This document shows positions 49,565 through 57,982 of a DNA stretch of 64,000 nt, one piece after another. Made by a program: the position numbers and the translations under genes. How positions within the stretch are numbered: the first letter of the stretch is position 1; every line of letters begins with the position of its first letter. This DNA comes from Rhodovarius lipocyclicus (GTDB lineage: Bacteria; Pseudomonadota; Alphaproteobacteria; Acetobacterales; Acetobacteraceae). Location: positions 1 to 64,000 of the forward strand of contig NZ_JAAABL010000008.1 of assembly GCF_009900765.1 (NCBI RefSeq). The letters are read 5' to 3'. The notes beneath the pieces are model-generated. The model was not told the DNA's origin. It saw only the letters and a program-made list of their open reading frames with translations, and did no database searches.

Positions 49565-50344
49565 ATGATCGATCTGAACCACGGCTCCGGCCTCGTCTAC
49601 GGAGGGCAAAGCATGGCCCTCTGCGACGCCCCAGCGGTCACCGCCCGCATCAACGCGCATGTCGATGCGGCGCTGGTCGCGCGCAATCAGCAACAGCGCC
49701 CCCGCGACTATCTCGGCGGCAGCCGCATCGGCGAGGCCTGCGCGCGAAAGCTGGTCTACGAGGTAGCCCACGCGCCGAAGGATGCTGGCCGGGACTTCGA
49801 CGGTGGCATCCTGCGCATCTTCGATGCGGGGCACCAGTTCGAAACGCTGTCCATCCGCTGGCTCCGTCAGGCCGGCTTCGACCTGCGCGATCGTGGCGCC
49901 GATGGCGAGCAGTTCGGCTTTGCCGCCGCGGGCGGAAAGCTGCGCGGCCATGCCGATGGCGTCATCGTGGCAGGGCCCGACGTCGGCATCCGCTGGCCTT
50001 CCCTGTGGGAGCACAAGGCTCTCGGTCAGAAGTCATGGACCGACTTGGTCAAACACGGCCTGCGCCAGTCCAAGCCGATCTACTTCGCCCAGGTGCAGCT
50101 CTACATGGCCTACCTCGAGCTCGAGGTGGCGCTCCTCACGGCGCTGAACCGCGACACGCTCGCCCTGCACCACGAGGCGGTGCCCTTCGATGCAGCAGAG
50201 GCGCAGCGGCTGTCAGATCGCGCGGTCGATATTCTCCGCGCTGCTGAGGCCGGCGAGTTGCCGCCGCGCATCGCAGCGCATGCCGATTTCTACCTCTGCC
50301 GCTTTTGCGCCTACGCGGCACGCTGCTGGGAGAATGCCCAATGA
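49565..50344 (+). CDS. PD-(D/E)XK exonuclease, Cas4/RecB-like with Cys cluster
   Basis: A 259-residue nuclease. Catalytic residues: Asp in 'LRGHADGVIV', Glu and Lys in 'WEHKALG', and 'YFAQVQLYMAYL' (QxxxY). An upstream Cys in 'IGEACARKLVYE' and three Cys in 'LCRFCAYAARC' near the C terminus form the pattern of a [4Fe-4S]-binding RecB/Cas4 nuclease. In the context of a Sak4-like annealing ATPase and a helicase it probably resects DNA ends for phage recombination. Start at ATG 49565 is adopted; MALCDAP at 49613 is possible. Confidence 0.78.
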   Translation: MIDLNHGSGLVYGGQSMALCDAPAVTARINAHVDAALVARNQQQRPRDYLGGSRIGEACARKLVYEVAHAPKDAGRDFDGGILRIFDAGHQFETLSIRWLRQAGFDLRDRGADGEQFGFAAAGGKLRGHADGVIVAGPDVGIRWPSLWEHKALGQKSWTDLVKHGLRQSKPIYFAQVQLYMAYLELEVALLTALNRDTLALHHEAVPFDAAEAQRLSDRAVDILRAAEAGELPPRIAAHADFYLCRFCAYAARCWENAQ

Positions 50345-51117
50345 CGCCTGCCACCACCTCGCGCATGACGCCCCTTGCCTTCAGCTTGAAGCGTCATGTC
50401 CTACGTCACGCACATCGCTTCTGGTGCGAGATCGATGCCAAGGCGGTCGCTACCGCCCCGATTTACATCTTTCCAGATAGTCGCCGCTTCGACTCGGACG
50501 ATGTTGAGCGGCTCGCCACCAGCAACCTGGGCGGCACGCTCAAGCTGCCGCACCCGCACTGCATCTTTGAACTTCAGGACCCTGAACAGCCCGAGGCATG
50601 TCTCGCCTCCTACGCACGTGCCACTGAGGCAGGCGTCGATAGCTTCCTGTTCCGCTTTATTCCATCGCGGAATTGCTGGAGCGACCTGATGGCCGCAGTG
50701 GAATTCCTGCCCAACGGTGTTGCCGAAGTCATGGGCCACCCGAAGGAGCAGGACCCGAACCATTACGCACCGACCTTTGAGGCAGCGACCTCCATGATCT
50801 GGCGTGCGCTGGGGCTGCTCTCCATTCCGACGCCGCTAGCAGAGCAGCAGCTTTCGCCACTGCGTCGGCGCCCCTTTGCGAAGGATGGCGTGCGCGGATG
50901 GACCTATCGCGTTGCCGACATCCAGCCGCACATCATCGCATCCGCGCTGGCTGAGCGGAGCGGCTCACATGCCTCACCCCGTTGGCACATTCGCCGTGGC
51001 CACTGGCGTGCGCTCGCCGATGGTCGCCGCGTCTTCGTCCGCCAATGCGAGGTCGGCGATATCGCCCGTGGTGGCGTGATCAAGGATTACCTGGTGAATG
51101 GCGGGGAGCTCGCATGA
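50341..51117 (+). CDS. Phage hypothetical protein between nuclease and helicase
   Basis: A 258-residue protein with no recognised motif. The end 'SGSHASPRWHIRRGHWRALADGRRVFVRQCEVGDIARGGVIKDYLV' is a segment I associate with a family of phage early proteins of unknown role; the histidine/arginine richness suggests nucleic acid binding. It overlaps the exonuclease (ATGA) upstream and the helicase (ATGA) downstream. Some sections are slightly less GC-rich than neighbours. Confidence 0.6.
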   Translation: MTPATTSRMTPLAFSLKRHVLRHAHRFWCEIDAKAVATAPIYIFPDSRRFDSDDVERLATSNLGGTLKLPHPHCIFELQDPEQPEACLASYARATEAGVDSFLFRFIPSRNCWSDLMAAVEFLPNGVAEVMGHPKEQDPNHYAPTFEAATSMIWRALGLLSIPTPLAEQQLSPLRRRPFAKDGVRGWTYRVADIQPHIIASALAERSGSHASPRWHIRRGHWRALADGRRVFVRQCEVGDIARGGVIKDYLVNGGELA

Positions 51118-52406
51118 GCTTCACACCCTCTCCCCAACAGGCCGACGCCATCCGCGCCATCGTGGATTGGTTCCAGAACCGCACGCACCAACAGCAGGTC
51201 TTCCGCCTGTTCGGCTATGCCGGCAGCGGCAAGAGCACCGTCATCACCTACGCCATCCAGGCGATCGGCATCGACGTGGCTGCCAGCGGCGATGAGGAGG
51301 ATGCAGCACGCCGTCGCATTCTCTTCGCGGCTTTCACCGGCAAGGCGGCGCTGGTGATGACCCGCAAGGGCACGCCTGCCTCCACCATCCACTCCCTCAT
51401 CTATCGCGTCTCGGAGGCGACGCCCGAAGAAATCGACCGCGTCGAGCGCGAGCTCCTCGACCTTCAGCGTGGCCTCGGACGCATGGCACCCGCCGAGCGC
51501 GCGTTCGCGGAGATGCAGATCAGCAAGCTGCAGCTTCGCCTCGCCGACATCCACAAGCCCACCTTCCTGCTGAACGAGCAGTCACTGGTTCGGGACGCCG
51601 ACCTCATCGTGCTGGACGAGGTGTCGATGGTCGGCCCCGAGATGGCCGCCGACCTGCTGGCCTTCGGCAAGCCCATCCTGGTGCTGGGCGATCCCGGCCA
51701 GCTGCCACCCATCAAGGGCACCGGCGCCTTCACCGAGGCAAAGCCGGACATCATGCTTACCGAAATCCACCGCCAGGCCGGCGAGAGCGCGATCATCCGC
51801 CTCGCCACCATGGCCCGGCAGGGCGTCGACATCCCGCCCGGTGAGCATGATGCGCATGTCTGGAAGCTGCCGCGCAACGCGGTGCGGCCCGAGCAGATGC
51901 TGCGCGGCGGCCAGGTCATCTGCGGCCGCAACGACACGCGGCGCTGGCTCAACAGCCAGATCAAGCAGGCAGCTGGCTTTCCGGCCCCCTATCCCGCGGG
52001 CCAGGACGAGAAGCTCATCTGCCTGAAGAACCGCCACGACCTCGGCTTGGTCAACGGCATGTTCCTGTCGCTGGCGGAGATCCGGCACGAGAGCGAGCTG
52101 GCCTTCTCGGCCACCATCACCACCGAGGATGGCGTCGCCATCTCCGGCCGGCACCGCTTCTACAAGGGCCACTACGACGACCACGTCCGCTACGACCGGG
52201 AGCGGCTGACCCGGGACTACCGCGAGATGCGTGGGCTGATCGAGAGCAGCTGGGGCTATGCCATCACCTGCCACAAGGCCCAGGGCAGCCAGTGGGAGAA
52301 TGTCGTCGTCTACGATGACGGGCTGAGCCGCACGGCCGAGGATCGCAATCGCTGGCTCTACACCGCCATCACGCGCGCCGAACGCGGGTTGGTGATCCTT
52401 GATTGA
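51114..52406 (+). CDS. RecD-like SF1B DNA helicase
   Basis: A 430-residue helicase. Walker A GYAGSGKS (34-41), motif 'AFTGKAALVM', Walker B 'LIVLDEVSMVG' (164-174), 'LVLGDPGQLPPI', 'EIHRQAGESAIIRLA' and C-terminal motifs 'YAITCHKAQGSQWENVVVYDD' and 'LYTAITRAERGLVIL' form a full SF1B set. It likely works with the Cas4/RecB-like nuclease just upstream and the primase downstream. Overlaps the primase start by 8 bases. Confidence 0.88.
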   Translation: MSFTPSPQQADAIRAIVDWFQNRTHQQQVFRLFGYAGSGKSTVITYAIQAIGIDVAASGDEEDAARRRILFAAFTGKAALVMTRKGTPASTIHSLIYRVSEATPEEIDRVERELLDLQRGLGRMAPAERAFAEMQISKLQLRLADIHKPTFLLNEQSLVRDADLIVLDEVSMVGPEMAADLLAFGKPILVLGDPGQLPPIKGTGAFTEAKPDIMLTEIHRQAGESAIIRLATMARQGVDIPPGEHDAHVWKLPRNAVRPEQMLRGGQVICGRNDTRRWLNSQIKQAAGFPAPYPAGQDEKLICLKNRHDLGLVNGMFLSLAEIRHESELAFSATITTEDGVAISGRHRFYKGHYDDHVRYDRERLTRDYREMRGLIESSWGYAITCHKAQGSQWENVVVYDDGLSRTAEDRNRWLYTAITRAERGLVILD

Positions 52407-55344
52407 CCTGAACGACGCCGCACCGCCGGCATCCTCAGTCCGCTACGACCTGGACGCCATTGGTGCCCGCCTGCGCGACAGCGCCCATGCCTGGGTACCG
52501 GGGCTGTTCCCCAATGGGCGGCGCCAGGGCGATGAATGGCGGCTGGCCAACATCCAGGGCGCACCGCCGCGCAAATCCGGATCCTGCGTGATCATGCTGA
52601 CCGGCGAACATGCCGGCGACTGGCACGACTTCGATGGCGCCCAGGGCGGTGGCCCATTCAGCACCTTGGAGCATGGCACCGGCCTGTCGGGCCGGCTGCT
52701 GTTTGCCGAGGCGGCAGCGCGGGTCGGTTGGACGGGCGACGCACCCGCACGGCAGGAGCCACCGCCGGCGCGCAAGCCGGAGCGCGACATGACGCACGAG
52801 ATCGGCTTCGTGCGGGAGCACGCGGTGCCGATCGCTGGGACGGCCGCAGAGACCTATCTGAGTGCCCGCGGCCTGGCCGTGCCGATCGGCTCCGACCTGC
52901 TTTTTCACCCCGACCTGACGAACTTCGAGACCAAGGCCGGCTATCTGGCGATGATCGGCCTGGTCCGCGACGTCGTCGGCGAGGTGATCGCGCTCCATCG
53001 CACCTATCTGCAGCAGGATGGCGACACCGTCCGCAAGGCCGATGTCCCCAAGCCGCGCATGATGATGGGCAAGGTCAGTGGTGGCGCGGTGCGCCTGGCC
53101 CAAATCGGCACCCATGGCGTGCTCGGGCTCTGCGAGGGCATCGAGACCGGCCTGGCCGTCATGGCTGCCTGCCCAGGGCTGCCGGTCTGGGCCACGCTTT
53201 CCACCTCCGGCCTCGAGCAGGTGCAGCTGCCGCCCGAGGCCCAGCGCATCATCATTCTCGCCGACCATGACACCTCCGGCGCAGGCATGCGCGCCGCGGA
53301 TGCCTTGGCGGGCCGCCTACGGCGCAACAGCGTCGTCACCGCCATCGCCAAGCCGCCCCAGCAGGGCGACGACTTCAACGACATGCTGGGCCGCGATGGC
53401 CCCGAGGCCATTGCCGCCCTGGTAGACGCCGCCCTGCGTGCGGCTGCTGCGCCTCCACCAGCAGCCGAGGACGAGACCGGCCGGCACCTGCCGCTGGGCT
53501 TCCTCGAACCCACAGCGCCATTGCCGGTGCTGCGCGCCGATGAGGGCAATCTCCGCCGCGCCACCGATCGCGCCTGGAGCGCCATCCTCGCCTCCAACCG
53601 CACGCCCTGGCTGTTCCGGCTCGGCGGGCTGCCCAGCTGGGTCACACCCGACGATGAGGGTCGGCCCGTCGCCGCCACGGTCTCCGAGGAGCGGCTGCGT
53701 CACATGCTGGCCAAGCTGGCAGATTGGCGGAAGGTCAACGCCAAGGGCGATGCCATCCCCGCGCCCCCGCCCACCGGCGTGGTGAAATCCCTGCTGGCCA
53801 CCCCGGATCCAGGCCTGCCCATCCTCGCCGGCATCGTCACCACGCCGGTCTTTGGGCGCGGCGGCGTGCTGCTCACCGAACCCGGCTATCACCCCGACGC
53901 CCGCCTGCTCTATCGCCCGACCGCGGGCTTTCGCCTGCCATCCATTCCCGACCGTCCATCGGCCCAGGACATCGCGGCCGCGCGCTCCCTGCTGCTGGAT
54001 GACCTCCTGGGCGACTTCCCCTTCACCAGCACCGCAGAGCGCGCCCATGCGCTGTCCCTGCTGCTGCTGAGCTTCCTTCGCGCCATGGTCGATGGCCCGA
54101 CGCCGCTGCATCTGATCGAGAAGCCCACGCCCGGCACCGGCGCCACGCTGATGGTGGACGTCATCGCCACCGTCCTCACCGGCGTCGGCGCCTCGGTCAT
54201 GACCGAAGGGCGCGACGACGAGGAATGGCGCAAGCGCATCACCGCCAAGCTGCGGCAGATTCCCTCGCTCATCCTGATCGACAATCTGCGCGAGCAGCTC
54301 GATAGCTCGGCCCTTGCCGCGGCCCTGACCGCCCCGTTCTGGGAGGATCGCATCCTCGGGCAATCCGAGATGACGCGGCTGCCCATCCGCTGCGCCTGGG
54401 TCGCCACCGGCAACAACCCCACCTTTTCGAACGAGATGGCGCGGCGCCTGGTCCGCATCAGGCTCGACGCGCACACCGACCAGCCCTGGCGCCGCGACAC
54501 CTTCCGCCACCCCGACCTCATGGTGTGGGTGCGCGCCAATCGCGGCCGGCTGGTCTCCGCCTGCCTCACCCTCTGCCAGGCGTGGATCGTGGCAGGCCGG
54601 CCCCGCGGCGGCCGCAGCATCGGCAGCTACGAGATCTGGGCGCAGACGCTGGGCGGCGTGCTCGACGTGTCAGGGATCGAGGGCTTCCTCGGCAACCTCG
54701 ACGAGATGATGGCGGCGTCCGACAGCGAGGGCGGTGCGTGGCGGGCTTTCGTGCAGACCTGGTGGGATCGCTTCGGCACGGCTGAGGTCAGCGCCAGCGA
54801 CCTCTTTGGGCACGCCAGGCTGGCCGACCCGCCGCTGCCGATCAGCGCGAAGGATGAAAACGGCCAGCGCGTTCGCCTCGGTAGGGCACTCAGCAAGATG
54901 CGCGATCGCGTGTTTCGGGTCAGCGACAGGCGTGTGCGCCTCCAGTCCGGCGGCGCGTCGCACAACGCCCAGCGCTGGCGCCTGACGACGTCTCAGGAAA
55001 GCAACACCGGGAAATCCTCCCCTTCCTCCCCGGTGGGACCGCAGGCGGGGAGGATTGGTGAGGGTCGGGGAGGATTCTCCGACAATCCTAACCTAGCAAC
55101 GATCCAGGTTTTTCCTGGGCCGGGGGAGGATGGGGAGGAAGGGGAGGATTTTTCCTCCCCCTACACATGCGCGCACGCGCACACACACATGAACCGAGGG
55201 CCGGGAATTTCCTCCCCTTCCTCCCCTTCCTCCCCGAACCCTGATTCTACCTCGGTTTTTCGAGGGGAGGATCGCGGGGAGGATGCGGCGCAACCCTCCC
55301 CATCCTCCCCTGGTCCCCCGGCCTGGCTGGATGGCGTGCCGTGA
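52399..55344 (+). CDS. TOPRIM primase-helicase-like replication protein
   Basis: A 981-residue protein. Start is TTG at 52399 ('MIDLNDAAPP'), overlapping the helicase end by 8 bases. An N-terminal zinc-free primase-type domain ('WHDFDGAQGGGPFSTLEHGTGLSGRLLF') is followed by TOPRIM at about 240-330 (CEGIETGLA 245-253, ILADHDTSGAG 286-296). Residues ~390-870 form a large helicase-like domain with 'EKPTPGTGATLMVDVIATVLTGVG' in place of a classical Walker A and 'SLILIDNLREQLDS' as Walker B. The last ~110 residues are Ser/Pro/Gly low complexity, coded by an array of the repeat GGGGAGGAT, and end PAWLDGVP. Confidence 0.82.
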   Translation: MIDLNDAAPPASSVRYDLDAIGARLRDSAHAWVPGLFPNGRRQGDEWRLANIQGAPPRKSGSCVIMLTGEHAGDWHDFDGAQGGGPFSTLEHGTGLSGRLLFAEAAARVGWTGDAPARQEPPPARKPERDMTHEIGFVREHAVPIAGTAAETYLSARGLAVPIGSDLLFHPDLTNFETKAGYLAMIGLVRDVVGEVIALHRTYLQQDGDTVRKADVPKPRMMMGKVSGGAVRLAQIGTHGVLGLCEGIETGLAVMAACPGLPVWATLSTSGLEQVQLPPEAQRIIILADHDTSGAGMRAADALAGRLRRNSVVTAIAKPPQQGDDFNDMLGRDGPEAIAALVDAALRAAAAPPPAAEDETGRHLPLGFLEPTAPLPVLRADEGNLRRATDRAWSAILASNRTPWLFRLGGLPSWVTPDDEGRPVAATVSEERLRHMLAKLADWRKVNAKGDAIPAPPPTGVVKSLLATPDPGLPILAGIVTTPVFGRGGVLLTEPGYHPDARLLYRPTAGFRLPSIPDRPSAQDIAAARSLLLDDLLGDFPFTSTAERAHALSLLLLSFLRAMVDGPTPLHLIEKPTPGTGATLMVDVIATVLTGVGASVMTEGRDDEEWRKRITAKLRQIPSLILIDNLREQLDSSALAAALTAPFWEDRILGQSEMTRLPIRCAWVATGNNPTFSNEMARRLVRIRLDAHTDQPWRRDTFRHPDLMVWVRANRGRLVSACLTLCQAWIVAGRPRGGRSIGSYEIWAQTLGGVLDVSGIEGFLGNLDEMMAASDSEGGAWRAFVQTWWDRFGTAEVSASDLFGHARLADPPLPISAKDENGQRVRLGRALSKMRDRVFRVSDRRVRLQSGGASHNAQRWRLTTSQESNTGKSSPSSPVGPQAGRIGEGRGGFSDNPNLATIQVFPGPGEDGEEGEDFSSPYTCAHAHTHMNRGPGISSPSSPSSPNPDSTSVFRGEDRGEDAAQPSPSSPGPPAWLDGVP
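55014..55310. repeat. Array of 9-bp repeat GGGGAGGAT (possible origin iterons)
   Basis: Direct copies start at 55047, 55067, 55123, 55141, 55264 and 55277 (variant GGGGAGGAA at 55132); reverse copies ATCCTCCCC at 55014 and 55302. A hairpin joins 55141-55148 and 55153-55160. A 28-base all-pyrimidine run lies at 55208-55235, and an AT-containing segment near 55080-55115. All are inside the last part of the primase gene. Confidence 0.7.
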
Positions 55345-55471
55345 TGCGCCGTCCGCACAGCACCGGCCCGCCCAGGCTCCGATCGACTGAAAGCCGGGCA
55401 GCGACGGCGAGCTCCGCCAAGAACCGCGCCGTCGCCGCCCTCACCAGGATCATCCCCTCTCGGAGACCACC

Positions 55472-56020
55472 ATGGCACCAGCGACTCTCACCATGCCCGC
55501 CGCCCATGCAAGCGGCCCGCCCATCGCCCTCCCGCCCACGATCAGCCTGGCGCACCACGCGGTCCTCGCCCTGGATCTCGGCACCACGACCGGATGGGCA
55601 CTGCGCCGCCATGATGGTGGCATCACCTCGGGCACGATGACCTTCAAGCCCAGCCGCTTCGAGGGTGGCGGGATGCGATTCCTGCGCTTCCGCGGATGGC
55701 TGGCGGAGGTCGCTGCCCTGTCCGGCGGCGTGGCGCGGATCGTGTTCGAGGAGGTCCGCGCCCATGCCGGGACGGACGCGGCCCACATCTATGGCGGCTT
55801 CCTCGGCACGCTGACCGCCTGGTGCGAGGAGCACGACGTCCCCTACGAGGGCGTCCCGGTCGGCACGATCAAGCGCTACGCCACCGGCAAGGGCAATGCC
55901 GACAAGGCGAAGATGGTCGCCGCCATCGAGGCCCGCGGCTTCCGGCCGGCCGACGACAACGAGGCGGATGCCATCGCCCTTCTGCTCTGGGCCACCGACC
56001 CCACGGGAGGCCGCGCATGA
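55472..56020 (+). CDS. RuvC-like Holliday junction resolvase of the phage element
   Basis: A 182-residue RNase H-fold protein. Metal ligands can be placed: D35 in 'AVLALDLGTTTGWAL', E93/E94 in 'RIVFEEVRAH', and the C-terminal acidic pair D162/D166 in 'DDNEADAIALL'. 'PVGTIKRYATGKGNADKAKMVAAI' is a conserved helix of phage-type RuvC proteins. It probably resolves recombination intermediates from the Sak4-type pathway. Start ATG 55472 preceded by GAGA; the first 25 residues are an extra Ala/Pro tail. Overlaps the next gene by ATGA. Confidence 0.84.
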   Translation: MAPATLTMPAAHASGPPIALPPTISLAHHAVLALDLGTTTGWALRRHDGGITSGTMTFKPSRFEGGGMRFLRFRGWLAEVAALSGGVARIVFEEVRAHAGTDAAHIYGGFLGTLTAWCEEHDVPYEGVPVGTIKRYATGKGNADKAKMVAAIEARGFRPADDNEADAIALLLWATDPTGGRA

Positions 56021-56247
56021 GCATGCACGGCGCACCGCTGCCGCCCCGGTCCTGCCTCGACCGCGGCACGCGCAGCCCGACCAACGACAGCGAGGTGAAC
56101 GCCATGCGTGCGGCTGCCTGGCATCGCCACGGCGTCGCCGCCCTGCCGATCGCCGAGATCACCGACGACTGGCTGCGTCAGGCCATCACCAACGAAGCCA
56201 ATCGGCGCTGGGGGCGTCGCAACGGGGAGAACCACGATGGCCGGTAA
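56017..56247 (+). CDS. Small phage hypothetical protein
   Basis: A 76-residue protein in ATGA overlap with the resolvase gene and overlapping the next start by 11 bases. The part 'RSPTNDSEVNAMRAAAWHRHGVAALPIAEITDDWLRQAITNEANRRWGRR' is helical and looks like a small DNA-binding protein. No known function; translation is supported only by tight packing. Confidence 0.6.
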   Translation: MSMHGAPLPPRSCLDRGTRSPTNDSEVNAMRAAAWHRHGVAALPIAEITDDWLRQAITNEANRRWGRRNGENHDGR

Positions 56248-56791
56248 GCGCAAGACCAAGGCGTCGAAGGCGAAGCCCGATGATCTGGCGAAGCCTTCGA
56301 AGTGGCGGCTCCAGCATGGCGGCTTCTCAGAGCCGGTTCGCGAGGAGGATCCCGACACGGGGTCGCCCGTTGCGCATCGACGTGCCGTGGACACGCTCGG
56401 GCTGATGCTGGCCAACGGCAACATCACCCCGCAGATGCACGAGGCGGGCTGCATTTTTCGCACGCTGTTCCGCAGCGCGGCGATCGACAGCATGTCCACG
56501 TCGCAGCTGATCCGCCTGCCCGGCTCGACGGCAGACCGGCTCTCCAACCGCCAACTCGACGCGCGCCGGCGAGTGCTTGCGGCGATGGATGCGCTCGGAG
56601 GACACGACAGCCCGGCCGGCTCCTGCATCTGGTTCGTCGTAGGCCTCGAGATGTCGGTCCGTGAATGGGCGGCCCGTCGAGGCTGGAGCGGCAGGCCAGT
56701 GCCGCAGCCAATCGCGGGCGGCATTCTCGTCGCAGCGCTCGGCATTCTGGCCATGCACTTCGGACTGACGCCACGCGAGCAAGCGGCATGA
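56237..56791 (+). CDS. DUF6456-like phage regulator
   Basis: A 184-residue protein with a very basic N terminus (MAGKRKTKASKAKPDD). The second half, 'GLMLANGNITPQMHEAGCIFRTLFRSA...SPAGSCIWFVVGLEMSVREWAARRGWSGRPVPQPIAGGILVAALGILAMHFGL', follows the order of the DUF6456 helix-turn-helix domain found in alphaproteobacterial regulators, in which a conserved aromatic-rich helix precedes a sigma-like HTH. It may be a late-gene regulator. A ParB-methyltransferase operon starts after a ~1.2-kb less GC-rich interval. Confidence 0.6.
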   Translation: MAGKRKTKASKAKPDDLAKPSKWRLQHGGFSEPVREEDPDTGSPVAHRRAVDTLGLMLANGNITPQMHEAGCIFRTLFRSAAIDSMSTSQLIRLPGSTADRLSNRQLDARRRVLAAMDALGGHDSPAGSCIWFVVGLEMSVREWAARRGWSGRPVPQPIAGGILVAALGILAMHFGLTPREQAA

Positions 56792-56920
56792 GATGATTCG
56801 GCTGCAGAGTTTTGGCTGCCACGGTCTCCACCCCGACACTCGTCAGCGGCGAGTGTGAACACTCGGCGGAACTCAAACATCGCCGCAGTGGCTGTAGAGC
56901 CCCGCTTCTTCAGACGCCTT

Positions 56921-56950
56921 TTGCAGCCCGTCGAGCAGGAGCAATATACT
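56921..56950 (+). promoter_or_regulatory. Predicted promoter of the JAMM-like gene
   Basis: TTGCAG (56921-56926), 18-base spacer, TATACT (56945-56950), then AAAGGA and a GTG start at 56984. The -10 box is one of the best sigma-70-like boxes in the phage part of the window. Confidence 0.5.
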
Positions 56951-56983
56951 CGAGTCGCTGGCCACCAGAACAAAGGATCCAAT

Positions 56984-57580
56984 GTGCCCGTCCGTGCGCT
57001 TTCGATGCAGGAAAGCCAATCGGCTACTGCCCTTCGCTCCCTAGGCATGATCACGCGCTGGGAGTGGATGGCGGCGTTCGATACCAACGGCACAACATGC
57101 ATCAGCTTCCGCACCGACAAGCTGAGCGACCGAACGGATCCCGATCAGGAGATGCAGGATCATTGGGCGAATGGTGGGTCGGTCATCATTCACCACAACC
57201 ACCCAAGCGATGAGAGCCTTTCCTGCGCCGATTGGAACGCACTGCTGAAGTTCAGCGTGTCCGAGATCTTTGCACATACGAGCGATGGCTCATGTTTCTA
57301 TGGCAAGATTCTCAACCCGACGACCACCTCTGCGGCCCTCGTTAACTTTGATGCAGCGGGTAACGCGGGTGAAGGTGTTTTGATCGCCGCTCGTCTGGGC
57401 CATCCTCAAGCGCTAGGACACTGCGCCGGGCTGCTGCGCAAGCACGTCGTTGCCGAAGCTCTCTCTTCGAAGGGTCACGTCGACTACCAGTTTAGCCCAG
57501 GCCCCATTTGGCAGTCTGTGCTCTCGCCCTGGGCGCAGACCCTGCCGTTGGCGATTCAGGCTGCAGCGAACGAGCTGTGA
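56984..57580 (+). CDS. JAMM/RadC-like metal-dependent protein in a lower-GC pocket
   Basis: A 198-residue protein; GTG start preceded by AAAGGA; the ATG at 57005 is an alternative. The sequence 'GGSVIIHHNHPSDESLSCADW' contains the JAMM-type H-x-H-P-S...D metal motif, as in RadC and deubiquitinase-like JAB domains; the Glu upstream is less certain ('LRSLGMITRWEWMAAFDTNG'). The remainder has no known domain. Codon use is clearly less GC-rich than neighbours and it has its own promoter, so it looks like a moron gene. JAMM proteins near phage genes often process ubiquitin-like or other protein substrates, but no substrate is evident. Confidence 0.55.
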   Translation: MPVRALSMQESQSATALRSLGMITRWEWMAAFDTNGTTCISFRTDKLSDRTDPDQEMQDHWANGGSVIIHHNHPSDESLSCADWNALLKFSVSEIFAHTSDGSCFYGKILNPTTTSAALVNFDAAGNAGEGVLIAARLGHPQALGHCAGLLRKHVVAEALSSKGHVDYQFSPGPIWQSVLSPWAQTLPLAIQAAANEL

Positions 57581-57982
57581 GAGCTTGCAAGCCGGCGGCC
57601 TGATCGATTGACGAGTGGTCCGGCATCGCTCGTTTTCGAAGCTGGCGCAGAAGCGGTGGACGTGATGCTCGAGGTCAGTGGGAGCTCAATGCACCCGAGG
57701 TTGCTGTTACAATAGACCCCATGGCGGCGCGCAAATCGAGTTGGCTATGATGGTGACACGTCGAGAAGGTGCGTCGAGCACCGCGGCTCCCGAGCCACTC
57801 GCCAGCTGATCAGCCACTGTGGCTCTCGAGCCGCAGGGTCCTTCCTGGCCCCGCCGTATGCGGGGGGCGGAAGCGCGCAACATTCCTAGCGCCAGGCTAT
57901 TTTTCCAGGTTGCCACGGCGCCGCGTTGCCAGCCCCGTCAGGCGGCACCTTTCACCACCACCATCGATTCCAGCAGGTGCGC
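57581..57982. other. Gene-free interval upstream of ParB-methyltransferase operon
   Basis: No convincing coding frame on either strand. A TG-T-TACAAT extended -10-like box occurs near 57705-57713, and GGCCCCGCCGTATGCGGGGG (about 57848-57867) forms a GC hairpin. The region lies between the lower-GC moron gene and the methyltransferases. Confidence 0.5.

Noticed and set aside
55341-55640. Short plus-strand frame starting at the primase stop (TGATG)
   Set aside because: The overlap is suggestive, but it would overlap the RuvC-like gene by about 170 bases and the peptide is Arg/Ser/Pro-rich without pattern; not called.
57707-57916. Minus-strand frame of 69 codons in the gap before the methyltransferases
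   Set aside because: No ribosome site, no recognisable sequence, and an isolated strand; more likely chance.
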